A DNA stretch of 64,000 nt from Cristatella mucedo (taxonomy: Eukaryota; Bryozoa; Phylactolaemata; Cristatellidae): NCBI GenBank assembly GCA_009760855.2, contig WPIO01000012.1, positions 1,983,001 through 2,047,000 on the forward strand, given 5' to 3'. The notes below the pieces were generated by a model. The model was not told where the DNA came from, ran no database searches, and worked only from the letters and a program-made list of their open reading frames with translations. The position numbers and the translations under genes are program-made. Positions 47,311-58,682 of the stretch are shown piece after piece (the stretch's first letter is position 1; each line of letters starts with the position of its first letter).

Positions 47311-47703
47311 GATCAGCCGGGAGGACAAATAAATGCGCCCTCTTCGGGGCGGAGGCGGACTCGGTGGCCGGCTCGCTGACCAATGCAACTTATGCACACG
47401 CGCATTAGCCGGTGGCCACTCACTCGCCACCTAGCGACGCTCGGAGCGCTCGCGGCTAGTGGCGCCGTCCGTGTGCACACCCTTGCCCGCTTGCAAAGCT
47501 GCCACTGACATTCCGCCGACATCAAGGAGCTCGGCCGTTGCTGCCGCGAATCGGCGTAAGCGATTTCGCTCGAAGTCGCCGCCCGAACGTCGAGCGTCTC
47601 CACGAACTGCCGAGTGCCGCCGTCGGCCGTACAAGCCGACGTGGCTGCAGATCGGCAATGTCGGAGGCGACAGCAGCAGCAGCAGCAGCAGACGGCTGTC
47701 CGG

Positions 47704-47837
47704 CTGCAGCCGAGCTGGCGGTGTTTCAGGGCGCAGCACGTCGGCAGTGAACTGACACACGACTGGCGAGCTGCAGCCGAGCTGGCGGTGTTTCAGGGCG
47801 CAGCACGTCGGCAGTGAACTGACACACGACTGGCGAG
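47704..47837. repeat. 67-bp tandem duplication
   Basis: Two near-identical units (47704-47770, 47771-47837) starting CTGCAGCCGAGCTGGCGGTG. Unit 1 has one diverged equivalent around 20810-20890. A run of seven or so CAG triplets lies just upstream at 47670-47690. Confidence 0.9.
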
Positions 47838-48411
47838 CTGGCAGCCGCTGCGAGCGCTGAGCTGTCTGGGCCACGACCGCTACGCTTCCAGCTCCGAGGG
47901 ACGCCGACCGCGGCCGGTGTCCTCCCAGGGATGTTGGAGCTCCGCGGCGGATGTCGGCTGTCCGAAGCCCCAAGCCGTGGCACCTAAAGATGTTTGCGAC
48001 AAACCCCTCGCGGGCGACAGATCGCTCAAGCGCGTCGGCTCGGCGGGCGGGCCGTTGTCAGCGAGCCCGCACAGCGGAAACCGTCGCAACATTCCAGATG
48101 CCTACGCCTCCGCCCCTCGCCTTTCGGCTTAGACGGATGCTCTGCGCACGTACCTCGCGTCACGTATCCGGCTTTGCGTCGGTGACGCTACGTGAAAGGT
48201 GCGGGCGTCAGTTTCTCGGAATTGTGCATGTGCTCGCCGCGTTACTTTAACCTGGCGAGCGTCAGCTTTCGAAGCGTTGTCAGCCTCGCCGACCGCGTGA
48301 GCGCGGCCGATTCTCGCTAGAGGGCAGGTGAGTTTGCCAGTGGTTTGCTTGGAGCCGTTCTGCTCGGCGGCGGCGAATGGACGACCCCTCGCTCTGCTGC
48401 CGCCTCTTTTA

Positions 48412-48556
48412 GGGCCGAGCTGGTACGGTCCAGTGGTTAAGGTGCTCACCCCGACCAAGGTCCGGTTGATGTCGCGGGCTCGAGCCCCGAGGCATGTATG
48501 AAGCGCCTGATTAGAGATTAAGTTCTCTTGGGGCGCTAAACAAATGAATTATATTT
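48412..48556 (+). mobile_element. SINE family 1, intact-looking copy
   Basis: Reads GCCGAGCTGGTACGGTCCAG (A-box region), then GGTGCTCACCCCGACCAAGG, the B box in GGGCTCGAGCC, GAGATTAAGTTCTCTTGGGG and GCGCTAAACAAATGAATTAT. It is absent from the matching point in unit 1, so it inserted after the duplication. Confidence 0.85.
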
Positions 48557-48904
48557 ATTTGTTCCTTTATTCAGCGAACGCGTCCGAGCTCGTGCGACCG
48601 CTCCGCGCTCTTTGAGTGCCTGCACTCTTTCGTACGACTTTCTCTCAGAACGCTCTTTCGAAGAGATTGTGCCCGAGTGGCCGGTACCTTCGCGCGGCCC
48701 CACCCCACCCCACCCCCCTAGTTAAAGGCGATCGGGACGTTTGGACGGGGGTGAGGACTGGGGTCGTGGCTAGAGGGATCGCTTCTGTTGCTATTGTTGG
48801 GATGGAGCGAGCGAGCGCTCCTTGCGCTCCACGCTCTGCCCGAGCGTCTCCGGAGATTGCCGCTCCTCTGCCGAGCGTCTGCCGTGGCGGCGGCGGCAGC
48901 TGAG

Positions 48905-49355
48905 GCGATCGCCCCGCCACTGCGATCGCCTCGCCACTGCGATCGCCTCGCCACTGCGATCGCCTCGCCACTGCGATCGCCTCGCCACTGCGATCGCCTC
49001 GCCACTGCGATCGCCTCGCCACTGCGATCGCCTCGCCACTGCGATCGCCTCGCCACTGCGATCGCCTCGCCACTGCGATCGCCTCGCCACTGCGATCGCC
49101 TCGCCACTGCGATCGCCTCGCCACTGCGATCGCCTCGCCACTGCGATCGCCTCGCCACTGCGATCGCCTCGCCACTGCGATCGCCTCGCCACTGCGATCG
49201 CCTCGCCACTGCGATCGCCTCGCCACTGCGATCGCCTCGCCACTGCGATCGCCTCGCCACTGCGATCGCCTCGCCACTGCGATCGCCTCGCCACTGCGAT
49301 CGCCTCGCCACTGCGATCGCCTCGCCACTGCGATCGCCTCGCCACTGCGATCGCC
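48905..49355. repeat. 17-bp minisatellite, about 26.5 units
   Basis: Unit GCGATCGCCTCGCCACT, with one variant first unit (C for T). Each unit holds the palindrome GCGATCGC and several CpGs. Unit 1 has only the related GCCACCGCGACTGTCT before the same flank, GGAGTGCCGATTAGGAGCGC. Because 17 is not a multiple of three, long frames open on both strands; they are not genes. Confidence 0.97.
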
Positions 49356-50331
49356 AGGAGTGCCGATTAGGAGCGCAACCATGCGTGTCGCACGACTAGG
49401 TGAAAAATGGGTAAAACCAGCCCTCTTCTGCCAGCGAGGGAATGCATGCCAAATGTGCGTGATAGCAAATGCTCGGGTTCGCACTTGCAATAGAGCGCCC
49501 GCCCCCAGCGCCTTTGGCTCGGCGCCTAAAAAGTAACTAGCTGCTGGCGGCTGCGGCGGCAGCGTCGCTAGCTAGCTACCTAGCTACCCAGCCCTCTTGC
49601 TGGAGAGCCAATGCCGCTAGCGAGGCGCCCGGTGAGCCGGCGCCAGCTGGCGCTACGCCGGCAGGGCTAGAGACCCGCAGCCGCTCGGCCCTCTTCCACT
49701 GGTTTCCGCGCAAAGCCGCGTCGGCGAGCGACGCCATGCGCCATCGAGCTCAGCTTTCCCGCGGTGAGAGAGAGAGAGAGAGAGAGAGAGTGAGAGCGAG
49801 CGACAGAGAGCTGGCGGCGTGCTGTGGCTGCACCGCGTCTCGACGAAACTCGAAGAGCGGCTGTAGCCCTGTGCCGCGCTCCGTCGACGCGCGAGCAGCC
49901 TCGCTCACTCGGAGCGCGAGCGGTCTCGAGCGTTCGGCCCCTTCCTGGCGCTCGTGCGACTCGGCCTGCCGCCGCTGCCGCTCGGGCGTGATTAGTCGCC
50001 AGATTTGTCGCAGCGGCCAGATAAGCTTGAAATCGCATGCAGCCGGCGATGCATGAGCGTAGGACAGCGATTACGATGCATATACCTGTGCATACTCGCT
50101 AGCTTATATATGTTGCCGTTTGTGGCTATTGAGGATGCAACACAAGCAAATAATATAAACCGGCTCGCACGAGTGCATTGGCTAGGCGAGAGCTTACGGC
50201 GAGAGCTCACTGACTTGGGTACAGCTGAGGCAGAAGTAGGGCGATTCTGGTTCCTGAATTCACAACGTAATTTAAAGAGGCAAGTCGAGAATACAGATCA
50301 GTAGACGCTACGTAGTAGAGGCGTTTCGCTG

Positions 50332-50478
50332 GAGGAGCCTGGCAGCAGCAGACCGCCCCACCAAGCCTGGCGGGCGTGGGCTCGAACCCCGTTGCATATA
50401 TAAAGCGCCTAAATAGAGACTACATCATCCTAGGGCGCTATGCAAACGAATTGTATTAAGTGAATTATATTATCCCAA
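50332..50478 (+). mobile_element. SINE family 1, variant head
   Basis: GTGGGCTCGAACCCCGTTGC (B box), AAAGCGCCTAAATAGAGACT, then GGGCGCTATGCAAACGAATT. Its head is altered. Absent from the corresponding site in unit 1 (about 22838). Confidence 0.75.
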
Positions 50479-50769
50479 GGGAGCTCGCCGTATCCATCAT
50501 TTGCTGGCTTGGTTAATGTCAAGGTCAAGCCATCCCTTAGCAGCGTCGGCCCAAGGATCAGAAGCCATTGCAGTGAATCTTGTACGTTGTACTGTACTGA
50601 GCCAAAAAGGGAGTACAGCAAATGCGGATTCCTCAATTGGATAAAATGATTACGCATCAATTGTGAAGAAACACTACAGATTTCACAGGAGTCGGTAATC
50701 TTACGAAGATCATCAAATACGCGGGACAATGCTGTGGGAAAGCATTGAACTTTGCTGATTCAGCAGTCT

Positions 50770-50898
50770 CGTTCATATCGAGGCAGAATGCTTAACGGCT
50801 GTCACCGCCGCTTGTAATTGGCAATAAAACAGGATTGCCTACTGCAGCACTCAACCCCACGATCTGGGTCGCGGTGAGCAAGCACCACACCGCCGTCC
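50770..50898 (-). mobile_element. SINE family 2, older copy (unit 2)
   Basis: Counterpart of 23150-23275. Confidence 0.55.
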
Positions 50899-52576
50899 CC
50901 TCCCATCTCCAGCCGAGACCAATAGGATGTGGCTAAAAGGGCTAGCTAGGCTGGGCCGCTTCAACATAAATACAGTCGTTCGAGAAAGCTTTTCTACGAA
51001 AAAATAGCCACTTAGGCCCCCTGTAGGTCAGAGAGCCCACGTGGCTACCAAGCTTCCACGAAGGGAAGGCTGCCGGGCGTTGAGGGTGGTTCTGCAGGCG
51101 CCAGCTGACGGTTGGTTCGGGGTGTTTCTCCTCGTTGAATCACATTTATCTTAAATTGGGCTTGCAGTGGCTTTAGCGAGCAGCACATTTGGAGTGTACG
51201 TTCAGGGTAAGGTTTCAGGGGAGCTGTCACTGTTGTCCGAGTTGGTAATGCTACTTAAATATATTTAATTTGTATAGCGCCCCAAGAGTACCTAATCTAT
51301 ATTCAGGTGCTTCACATACGCTTCGGGGCACGAGCCCGAGACCTCAGCCAGACCTTGGTCGGGGCGAGCACCTTAACCTCTGGACCAAACCAGCTCGGTG
51401 CTATTTTTTTGAGGGACCGATGAGCAGATTCTATTTAGACAAATTAGAAATGTCTCAAGAGGTCTTTCAAGTGGCTCGCTTTAGCGAGAAACTTTAAACC
51501 CTTCAATTAGAGATGCCAGGTACTTTGTTTTACGAGTGCCGAGAGACTTCGCCCCCTCTTACGAAGCTTCGGACTCACCCAAAATTAAAAGAAACCGCTG
51601 TACACTGCCTAGAAAGTGATTAAGTCCTCCAAAGGCACCACACAAATTTATTATTATTACTAGTATTAAATGAGAGTTTGTGGTATTAAATGACAGTGGC
51701 AGACTAGCGCGGACTAGTCCAGACGGCGGCACCCAAGTCTCTAGATGGCGCTGTGCAAGCCTGCCAAGAAGGCAGCCTTGGAGAGGAGCTCCCGACTCTA
51801 CAATAGAGCCAAGGACCAGTCTGTCCCTATTTAAACGGTGCCTGAAAAGGCTTCCGAACGGCACGCCATCTGCCTTCGAAGATATTCACACTTTGCTCGA
51901 CTAGTGCAAAATATTTTCTAAGAAATCCTGAAAGGCTCGTCTTATGGGCACTTCTTCCACGCACAGAAATAATCTGATTGTTGTAGTAAGTAAAATGACA
52001 AGTAATTAGACGAGTGAAGGATCTTTTCGGTCTTGCTGCGAAGCCTTTCAAGGTCACGGTATACTTTCAGTATCCAAATCCTGCTCGTTGGCCTTGACTT
52101 CCTCCCGTAGAGCAACCTCATAGGACATGTCTGATAAATCTGCTGCGAAATGCATTCCTTCGACTTCTATGATTGGCTACTACTGGTATGGTAGTTCATC
52201 GTCTAGCCCTCCTTGGCCTATCCGCATATAGCATAATATTTTGAATGCGAGTCGGCGATTCCGTCCGCTCCGTAAACGCTAGTCGCTGGCATCGCCCTTG
52301 CGCTATACCCTAAAAGATACTATGCAGCGATCGAGCGTTGACAAAGATTAATGCTTACATGTAGGGTCTCTAATTTTGCTGTTGAATATCGTTTACCCGG
52401 GATTTGGTACGGTATCACATGACGGTTAAACTATCGGTTCTTCGCTCGGTGGTCGTCGGCTAAACTCTTCTTGACGACGCCGTGTACTCCTCGATTTTTC
52501 ATACTAGATATTACTTTTGAGAGAGCTCAGCGATGCATAAATCCGGCTGACGATGGGGCTACATAGTTTTCCGCCA
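50831..52576. other. Near-identical tract shared with unit 1 (unit 2 side)
   Basis: Matches 23208-24949 apart from a 4-bp GCTA insertion, while the flanks are diverged. See the unit 1 entry. Confidence 0.75.
51258..51401 (-). mobile_element. SINE family 1 (inside the near-identical tract)
   Basis: Identical to 23631-23774 by eye. Confidence 0.8.
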
Positions 52577-53156
52577 GAAGTTTCTTTAGAACTTGATGCT
52601 TGTTGAGAAGGAAACTGCAGCGCCCTGCCAGCCCCATTTTCTCTGGGCGCCAGCTGTCGAGGGGAGCCTTCTCTCGAGCTCGACTCGCCGGATCGAGAAC
52701 TGTCAGAGGCTCGGTGCCGCCGCTGCCACTCCCCGCCCGAAGCCACGAATGCTGCAGCCTAGCCAGAACTCACGAAAGCTCGAGTTCAACTCGGCCTGCT
52801 TCCGACGGATCAATGAGCCCAGCAACTCTTCGTAAGCTTTGGTCGAGCACCGCCATGTAAACGAGGCAGCCGACCTGCAATACATTGGCTTCGTTTTGCT
52901 GTAGTACGACGCCAGCTCAGATTCCCTCCATGTGCCTTGCTATAAGGGCATTCCCAACCGGTGTACTAGCTATGCCGTGCAAGACGAAAAAGACCTCAGT
53001 ACTTTGTAAGTGGACGAGGGGGCGGCATATCCGACTGACTATTCGTTGTCATTTCTATGTCTATGATGGATTTCTTGGTGCAGCTATAATATACCACTCT
53101 GAAATTCACGGTAACTAGCTATTATGAATTTTTTTTGTCCGTTCACACTAACCGAG
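52577..53156. other. Shared sequence, diverged from unit 1
   Basis: Counterpart of 24950-25514, with the conserved donor-like CTCTTCGTAAGC. No shared frame. Confidence 0.35.
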
Positions 53157-53600
53157 TAATAATAATGATAATACATTTGCATGGAGCCCCAAGAGAACTG
53201 AATTCCCTTCTAGGCACTTGACAGATGCTGCAAAAAAAGCCTTACTAATGTTTGGGGGTAGCCTCTTCAAGCAACATGCTTGGTGCAAGCAGGAACATAA
53301 ATGTTGTAATAAACAGGTGCGTTTTAAGCTCCATTTTAAATGTCATCATGTCAGGGGATTCCGTGACGTACGAGTAGCACTTGCTTTGTAGATCAAGCAG
53401 ATACCAATACTTAGTTAGCGACCCCCTTATAGAATTTAGTCGGGAGGCTGTAGCGATTAGCTCATTGCTGATGCTAAAAGCAGACTGTCCTTGCTCGATA
53501 TAGTTCGAGTTTGTCTCTCTCATGATGCAATGGACTCGCTGTGAGCAAAAAAGCCCACGTCCGAGCTTGCACAGACTTGCTCCGGCTACTTGCATCCGAA
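53157..53600 (-). mobile_element. LINE family B-like 3' fragment (unit 2)
   Basis: Counterpart of 25515-25960. The minus strand reads SPDMMTFKMELKTHLFITTF. Confidence 0.65.
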
Positions 53601-53816
53601 GCTTAATCGTTCATCGTCGCAGAGATCGGCGTAGGAAAGCACATCGGATATGCCCGAGATGTGCGATTCACCACCCCCTGGGTCTTTGGGGCTGCATCCT
53701 CACGTTGATAAGAATAATACAATGAAATTGTCGAGTTGAGAAAATCTGGTGAAATTCATGTGATAGTTGTGTCAGAGATATTACCTGCTTGAAGCCCAGT
53801 TTATTCAGCACAGGCA

Positions 53817-54404
53817 TATTAATAACAATAATAATAATAATAATGCACTTGATAAAGCGCCCTCAGAGAACTTCATCTCTTTCTAGGTGCTTTACATTTG
53901 CTGCCCAGGAAAATGTCATTGAATGGTAAGTGAAATCATGCTTGAAAAATAAACAAAATGAATAACATGGTTAGGGGTGACATGCACAGGGTCAAGGTGC
54001 AAATGTGGTTAGTGGCAGCATGCACAGTGTCAGCACGCATAAGCACTTTAAGGACGAATCACAGGGATCCACTAAATGCTGTCCTAAATAGGTGTGTTTT
54101 TAAATTCTTTTTAAATGTGGTCAGGTCAGGGGATGTTCTGACGCAGGTCGGGAGGGAGTTCCAGGCTTTGGCAGCATACGAACTAAATGAACGGTCTCCA
54201 AAGGATTTGAGGTTTGAAGGGGTATTTGTAGAGTTGGATTCCGAAAAGCCTACGGTACGATGCTTGGCCTGATGGGGGATTATATCAGAGAGATAAACTG
54301 GAGCCAAAGAATGAAGTGAACTAAAAGTGAGCGACAAAACCTAGAAGTCAATCCGTTGCTTGACTGGTAGCCAGTGCAGGTCGGCGAGAAGTGGCGAGAA
54401 ATCC
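53817..54404 (-). mobile_element. LINE family B, unit 2-specific insertion
   Basis: Reversed (ATT)n tail then GCGCCCTCAGAGAACTTCAT. The minus strand encodes SLTFSSLHSLAPVYLSDIIP, AWNSLPTCVRTSPDL and LKTHLFRTAFSGSL. Unit 1 at 26170 runs straight through this site, so this copy arrived after the duplication, or was lost from unit 1. Confidence 0.85.
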
Positions 54405-55399
54405 TATTGACGTAACTGTTTAGGAAGTTCAACTCTTTAGGTAACGGATTTGCTAGCAAAAAGAAAACCCAAATCCATCACCTTGGCTTGTTTAGTGGTC
54501 GCAAAAAGGAAACAGCGAGCTTAAAGACGGCTCTCACTTAAGCGACGTCAAGTTATAGGCTGCCGTCTTCCCAACTCACATGCAAACTCGAAGACGAGTC
54601 AGTGGCAGTGGGCACGTTTACTGACTTTAGGAGAAAACTCACTCCCAGAGGGCTATTCCCAGACCGGAGAGGTGTAGAGACGAGCAGCATAGCCGACCAC
54701 AGCAGAGGAGTGTGATTTAAGCTCTCACCAGTGTGACCGCTCGGCATCCAAAGACAATAGTGTAAGCTGTCAGCAGCTGTTCATGTATTTATTTGGTAGA
54801 GTCTATACTTGTAGCCAAATCACCATGTTTGTCGAAGTATTAGCAGGAGTTTAGCTGTGATTCTGATATGTAGCTCTTCTACGGTAGTGTCAGAGAAATA
54901 TAAAAGTAACGAGGAAGTCATATCAGACATACACTACCAATAGCCTGATTAACGTCATAGAGCTGTTAGCACGACTATTAGCTTCAGTGCCATAGCCAGA
55001 ATTTTCAGGTAGAGGGGAAAGTCCAGCCGACTATTATGATGCAGTGGAAATTGCACGTCTTTCATTCGATATGTAAACGGTGGATGTGAATTGGTTGAAA
55101 ATATCTGGTGATCTCACAATTCCTCGGTTTCGCAGCCATTTTTTCTCAACATAAAAGAGCTTGGCGTAGTGGATTCGTCGAAGCAGTCTGAAACCATCGT
55201 CGTCTGAAGGGGTGCGTTGATTAGTTTTAATAAACTGAGCCGCGTACGGCCGAGGTGGCTGACACTGGTAGTGTCACTATAAGTCGCACCAGCTTGTACA
55301 GTAGGGTAGTGTCTATCGGCTCGCCTGAGCGTAATTGGTACTTCATTTCGAAGATTTGGCATCGTGTCAGTGGGGACTTTAGGCGAGTTATATTAACAG
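54405..55399. other. Shared intergenic sequence (unit 2)
   Basis: Counterpart of 26200-27179. No gene recognised. Confidence 0.4.
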
Positions 55400-55700
55400 G
55401 CAGACGTCATCGGAGAAGCCTCTGACGTACTGACCTGCACCAGGCATGTGAGCTTCGTTCACTGTTTTTCACTATTCGTACTATAGCTCCTGCTTATTTT
55501 ATCGCCAAGCTTAGTTTAGGCTTACATTGTTATGCAGATGACTTACAGCTGTATAACTGCTTTGATCCCTCATTGCCTTCTATCACGTGGAACACTCCCA
55601 GCTCCCTTGCAGAAAGCAGTACTGACTTGCTGACTTTGCTAACTTTTCAACTTGCTAACTTGTCTATATAATTTACCAGCATTACTAATAGTTGGACAAG
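55400..55700 (+). mobile_element. LINE family B fragment, RT core (unit 2)
   Basis: Reads LGLHCYADDLQLYNCFDPS, with the catalytic YADD kept in this copy. Counterpart of 27180-27540. Confidence 0.6.
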
Positions 55701-56654
55701 AGTTTCAAGCTTGTCGTATGCAATTAGTAATAATTTCATCGGAACCTTTGTAAAGCGGAATAAAGATCTTGCTGCTAGGTGTACAGTTGTTTCAAACTTA
55801 ATCTCCAAATAGAAACCAGCCAACGACGAAGAGCTATCATGGAAGTGCACACCTTTTAGCAGAGCGCTTTCAGACGGTTCGGGTAACGATTCCATATTTC
55901 TCTCATGAACATTTCGTTTCGCTCAGACAGTGCACGGAAGTTCATCATGTAACGACACTCAGTACAGCGATGGCTTTGCCTATACATCGGGGATAGCGAA
56001 ATTCAATAAGTTGCAAAAGGAAGCAGCTTCTGCGAAACGCTGTTCACTCACAAGTGCAAGCATATTTAATGGTGTTTCCTTTATTTTATCACAGCAGACG
56101 GCCTTGCACGACGTAGCATTTTTTCAGCTTTAAAGTAGTCGCAGTAGCAGCCAGTGGCTGACCAGTCGTTTATGCCATTCCCAATATTGGGGTGAGTTGT
56201 TAACCTTGTAATTAAGCACAACTTCTAGTCTCGCCTACTGCGACCATTGCCGTGTGGTCAATTGTGGTGTAATGTCTTGGAGCATGCATTGTGAGGAAAT
56301 TGCAAAAACCTGGTGCTGTTGTCAAGTGACAGCTATCTGGGCAGGCTTACTATCCAGCATCACCGATTTCAATGTAACTGCCGACATGCTGGGTCAATGT
56401 GTCGAATGGCTTGTTGCTCGCCGTCGTTGGTCGGCTGGCGGCAGTCCAGTCTTTGCAGCTTGACCGAAACATTGCAGGTCATTGCCGGCGGTCACAGCCT
56501 TGATTGATTGCAAGTGGTGAGCAGGTGGCCAAGTGCCGGCTTTCTCTGCACCAGTCTTGATGCGAAAGGCGAGGCTCGTCCATAGACACTGCACACTGGC
56601 CACAGCAGGCCAAGAATGGAAACATCCGTATGACCCGGCCTGTCGCTCGTGGAA
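55701..56654. other. Upstream region of receptor gene 2
   Basis: Counterpart of 27541-28626, with indels. No clear core promoter. Confidence 0.4.
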
Positions 56655-57099
56655 ATGCTCCATCGAGCCCCAGGCCGACGAAGCAAGGCCGAGTGGGCGT
56701 GGCTGCTACTGCTTCTAGGTATTTGTTCGACTATACACGAAGCATTTTCCATACAAAAATTTTTCTATAACGGAACTTTTGCTAGCCAAAGGTGTCAGAA
56801 TAAATTCACTTGTGGCAGCGTAGGTGATGACGTTTCCGAGTGTTCGTGCCACTCGAAGTGTGCATTGTTTGACGAATGCTGTGCAGACGTTCGGCCCACT
56901 AATTGGAGCCAGCTGAAGCTGCCTGCCGACGCCTACGAGTGCACGACGACACTTGTTGCTGACGGCTCAACGGCCAATGGCAATGCCACCAAGGTGGCCG
57001 GACTTGAATACATTTACGTGATCACAAAGTGTCCTCCTACCTTCAACGGTGCTCTGATACGTGAAGTCTGCGAGGGACAGCTGAACCGCACGGGCAGTG
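56655..57099 (+). CDS. Somatomedin-B/7TM receptor 2, exon 1 (signal peptide and SMB domain)
   Basis: Paralogue of 28627-29092. It starts with the shared ATG (MLHRAPGRRSKAEW), has an LLLLLGI signal-peptide core and keeps all eight SMB cysteines (RCQNKFTC, ECSCHSKC, DECCAD, YEC). It is 7 codons shorter between the signal peptide and FFYNGTF. The donor AGT G|GTGAGT is in phase 1. From FFYN to the exon end I count seven amino-acid-changing bases and one silent base relative to receptor 1. It joins exon 2 at 61968. The 7TM exon is expected beyond 64000. Confidence 0.8.
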
Positions 57100-57313
57100 G
57101 TGAGTTTTCTTTTTATCAGTTGTTTCCTCTTCTTACCCGTTGGTCGCGATGTGCGAAGCAGCGCTTGCGAGCAGTCGCCCTCTTGCTCTGGGCGATCCTT
57201 GGCTCAGAGAGGAAGTCACTGTGGGAAGAAGGTGCTGTCAGAGGCGTTCTACTTGGCTCCAGCGAGAAGAGGGCAGCTGACGAGCGTTTCAATACAATGC
57301 GACGCATCCGGTG
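57100..57313 (+). other. Open read-through extension of exon 1 (unit 2)
   Basis: Counterpart of 29093-29306. The frame is open to a TGA at 57312-57314 and DNA similarity to unit 1 is about 97 percent by eye. Confidence 0.35.
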
Positions 57314-58284
57314 AGGGTGTGGCAGCTCAAAGGTTTCAATTTGCATGCGGTCCGCCGAATATATAACCGTAGACGTATTTGCTTACTTCGATCGGACAAA
57401 TCAAAGCAGTGCCCTACGTGGTGAGCCAAAGTGGCAGAATTAAGAGCATGCATTTAACTTCGCTAGGGGATACAAAGAATAGGACTGAGAAGGCGACATT
57501 GAATTGTACCTAAATCTTGCGAACATGGTAACTTTTTCAGCCGGGTTACAATTGCGTGGACGAAGTAGTTCCCGAAACCGCACCAGCAGCAACTAAAAGC
57601 GTTCTCCCGCCCTCATTGTTACCCCAGCCCTCAGTCAATCTGCCGATTCTTCTTATCCAAGCATCCAGGAGACTCAAGCAGACACAGTAGGATCGAGCCT
57701 AACCGAGGCGTACGAGCTTCAGAAGCTGAATGTTTGGCAGTGTTAGTCTGTGGGCAATCAGCTTGCGGCTCGCTTTTATTCCGTGCGCTCCTGGAACGAA
57801 TTGCAGACCCAAAGTCACACAGTAGCATTCAAAGGCAGTGCGGTCGGATGGACATGGAGCATGAAATAGTAGCGTGGCAATTGAATGCAGCTGGCATGAC
57901 AACTCGAAGGAAGGCTGTAACCAGTATTTTTTTATTTTTACAAGCGCACACGTACATGTCGGACATGGCAGGTAAGAAATAAGGTTAAACAAGTTTTCGT
58001 AAAAGCTATTGTTCACGATCCATGGCCGCGTGAAGTACTGTGCTGCACGGCAGCTATGCCGCTGTACTCCTTGCTTCACGCCCACGTGAGCAAGGATCGT
58101 TTACAGGAATTCTTTCACCGTTGGTTGCTTGGTTGCCATTCTTAAGTTCGAAAGCGATATCGCTTCCCATAGATGGAAGGCGAACGATGACAGTACAGAG
58201 CCGAATAAGAGCTGTGCAATGTGCATAGTTATTTAACCAGCCGCTCCTTGTCAGGTGATCGTATAGCTGTCAGAAGAACCCCGC
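57314..58284. other. Receptor 2 intron 1, unassigned
   Basis: It aligns to unit 1 up to about 57.83 kb and again from about 58.11 kb; the middle differs. No exon recognised. Confidence 0.4.
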
Positions 58285-58682
58285 GTGGTTTAGCCACGTG
58301 TCTCCTTTGTTGAATGAGCTTCGATGGCTCCTGGTATATCCATCGTAGGATGAGGCGCTACCGTTTTATGCTGGCCCAAAACGCTGGTCTACGATCCCGA
58401 CGGAGGAGTCTACGACCGGCAGAGCGAAAGGTTCTGTTGCCAACGGTCTCAGGTGGAGGAAAAGTGCAGCTCATTGATTGTTCACAGAAGATCTGATGGC
58501 ATGAGGACGGTTGAAACTTGCGCAGCAGTTCAGCCAGGTTTAAAAGAGACAAGCCACAGCAAGACTCCAGCGTCAGCATGAAAGACTTACTCTGTACCAG
58601 TCGATCGATCGAAAGCCACCACAGCTCCTTAAGCAAAGGAAACAAATGGTCAAACCTCTTAAATTTGTAAACTAGCCGTATC
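58285..58682 (-). mobile_element. LINE family A fragments with inverted junction (unit 2)
   Basis: About 58290-58350 is plus-strand LINE A (CCACGTGTCTCCTTTG) and 58350-58682 is minus-strand (LKELWWLSIDRLVQSKSF). It is the same arrangement as 33600-33850, so the rearrangement predates the duplication. Confidence 0.65.

Larger units (their letters stand above)
47517..50050. promoter_or_regulatory. GC/CpG-rich block, possible promoter region (unit 2)
   Basis: Partner of 20640-22560 with many shared stretches (for example GATGTTTGCGACAAA at 47990 and 21023). It is expanded by a SINE, a 67-bp tandem duplication, a CAG run and the 17-bp minisatellite. No reading frame is preserved between the copies. 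Promoter function is inferred only from composition and position. Confidence 0.4.

Noticed and set aside
48905-49355. Regular 17-bp array as a CRISPR-like repeat or a repeat protein gene (frames up to 281 codons)
   Set aside because: Units are head-to-tail with no spacers, and the setting is animal DNA. All long frames follow from a repeat without stops whose period is not a multiple of three.
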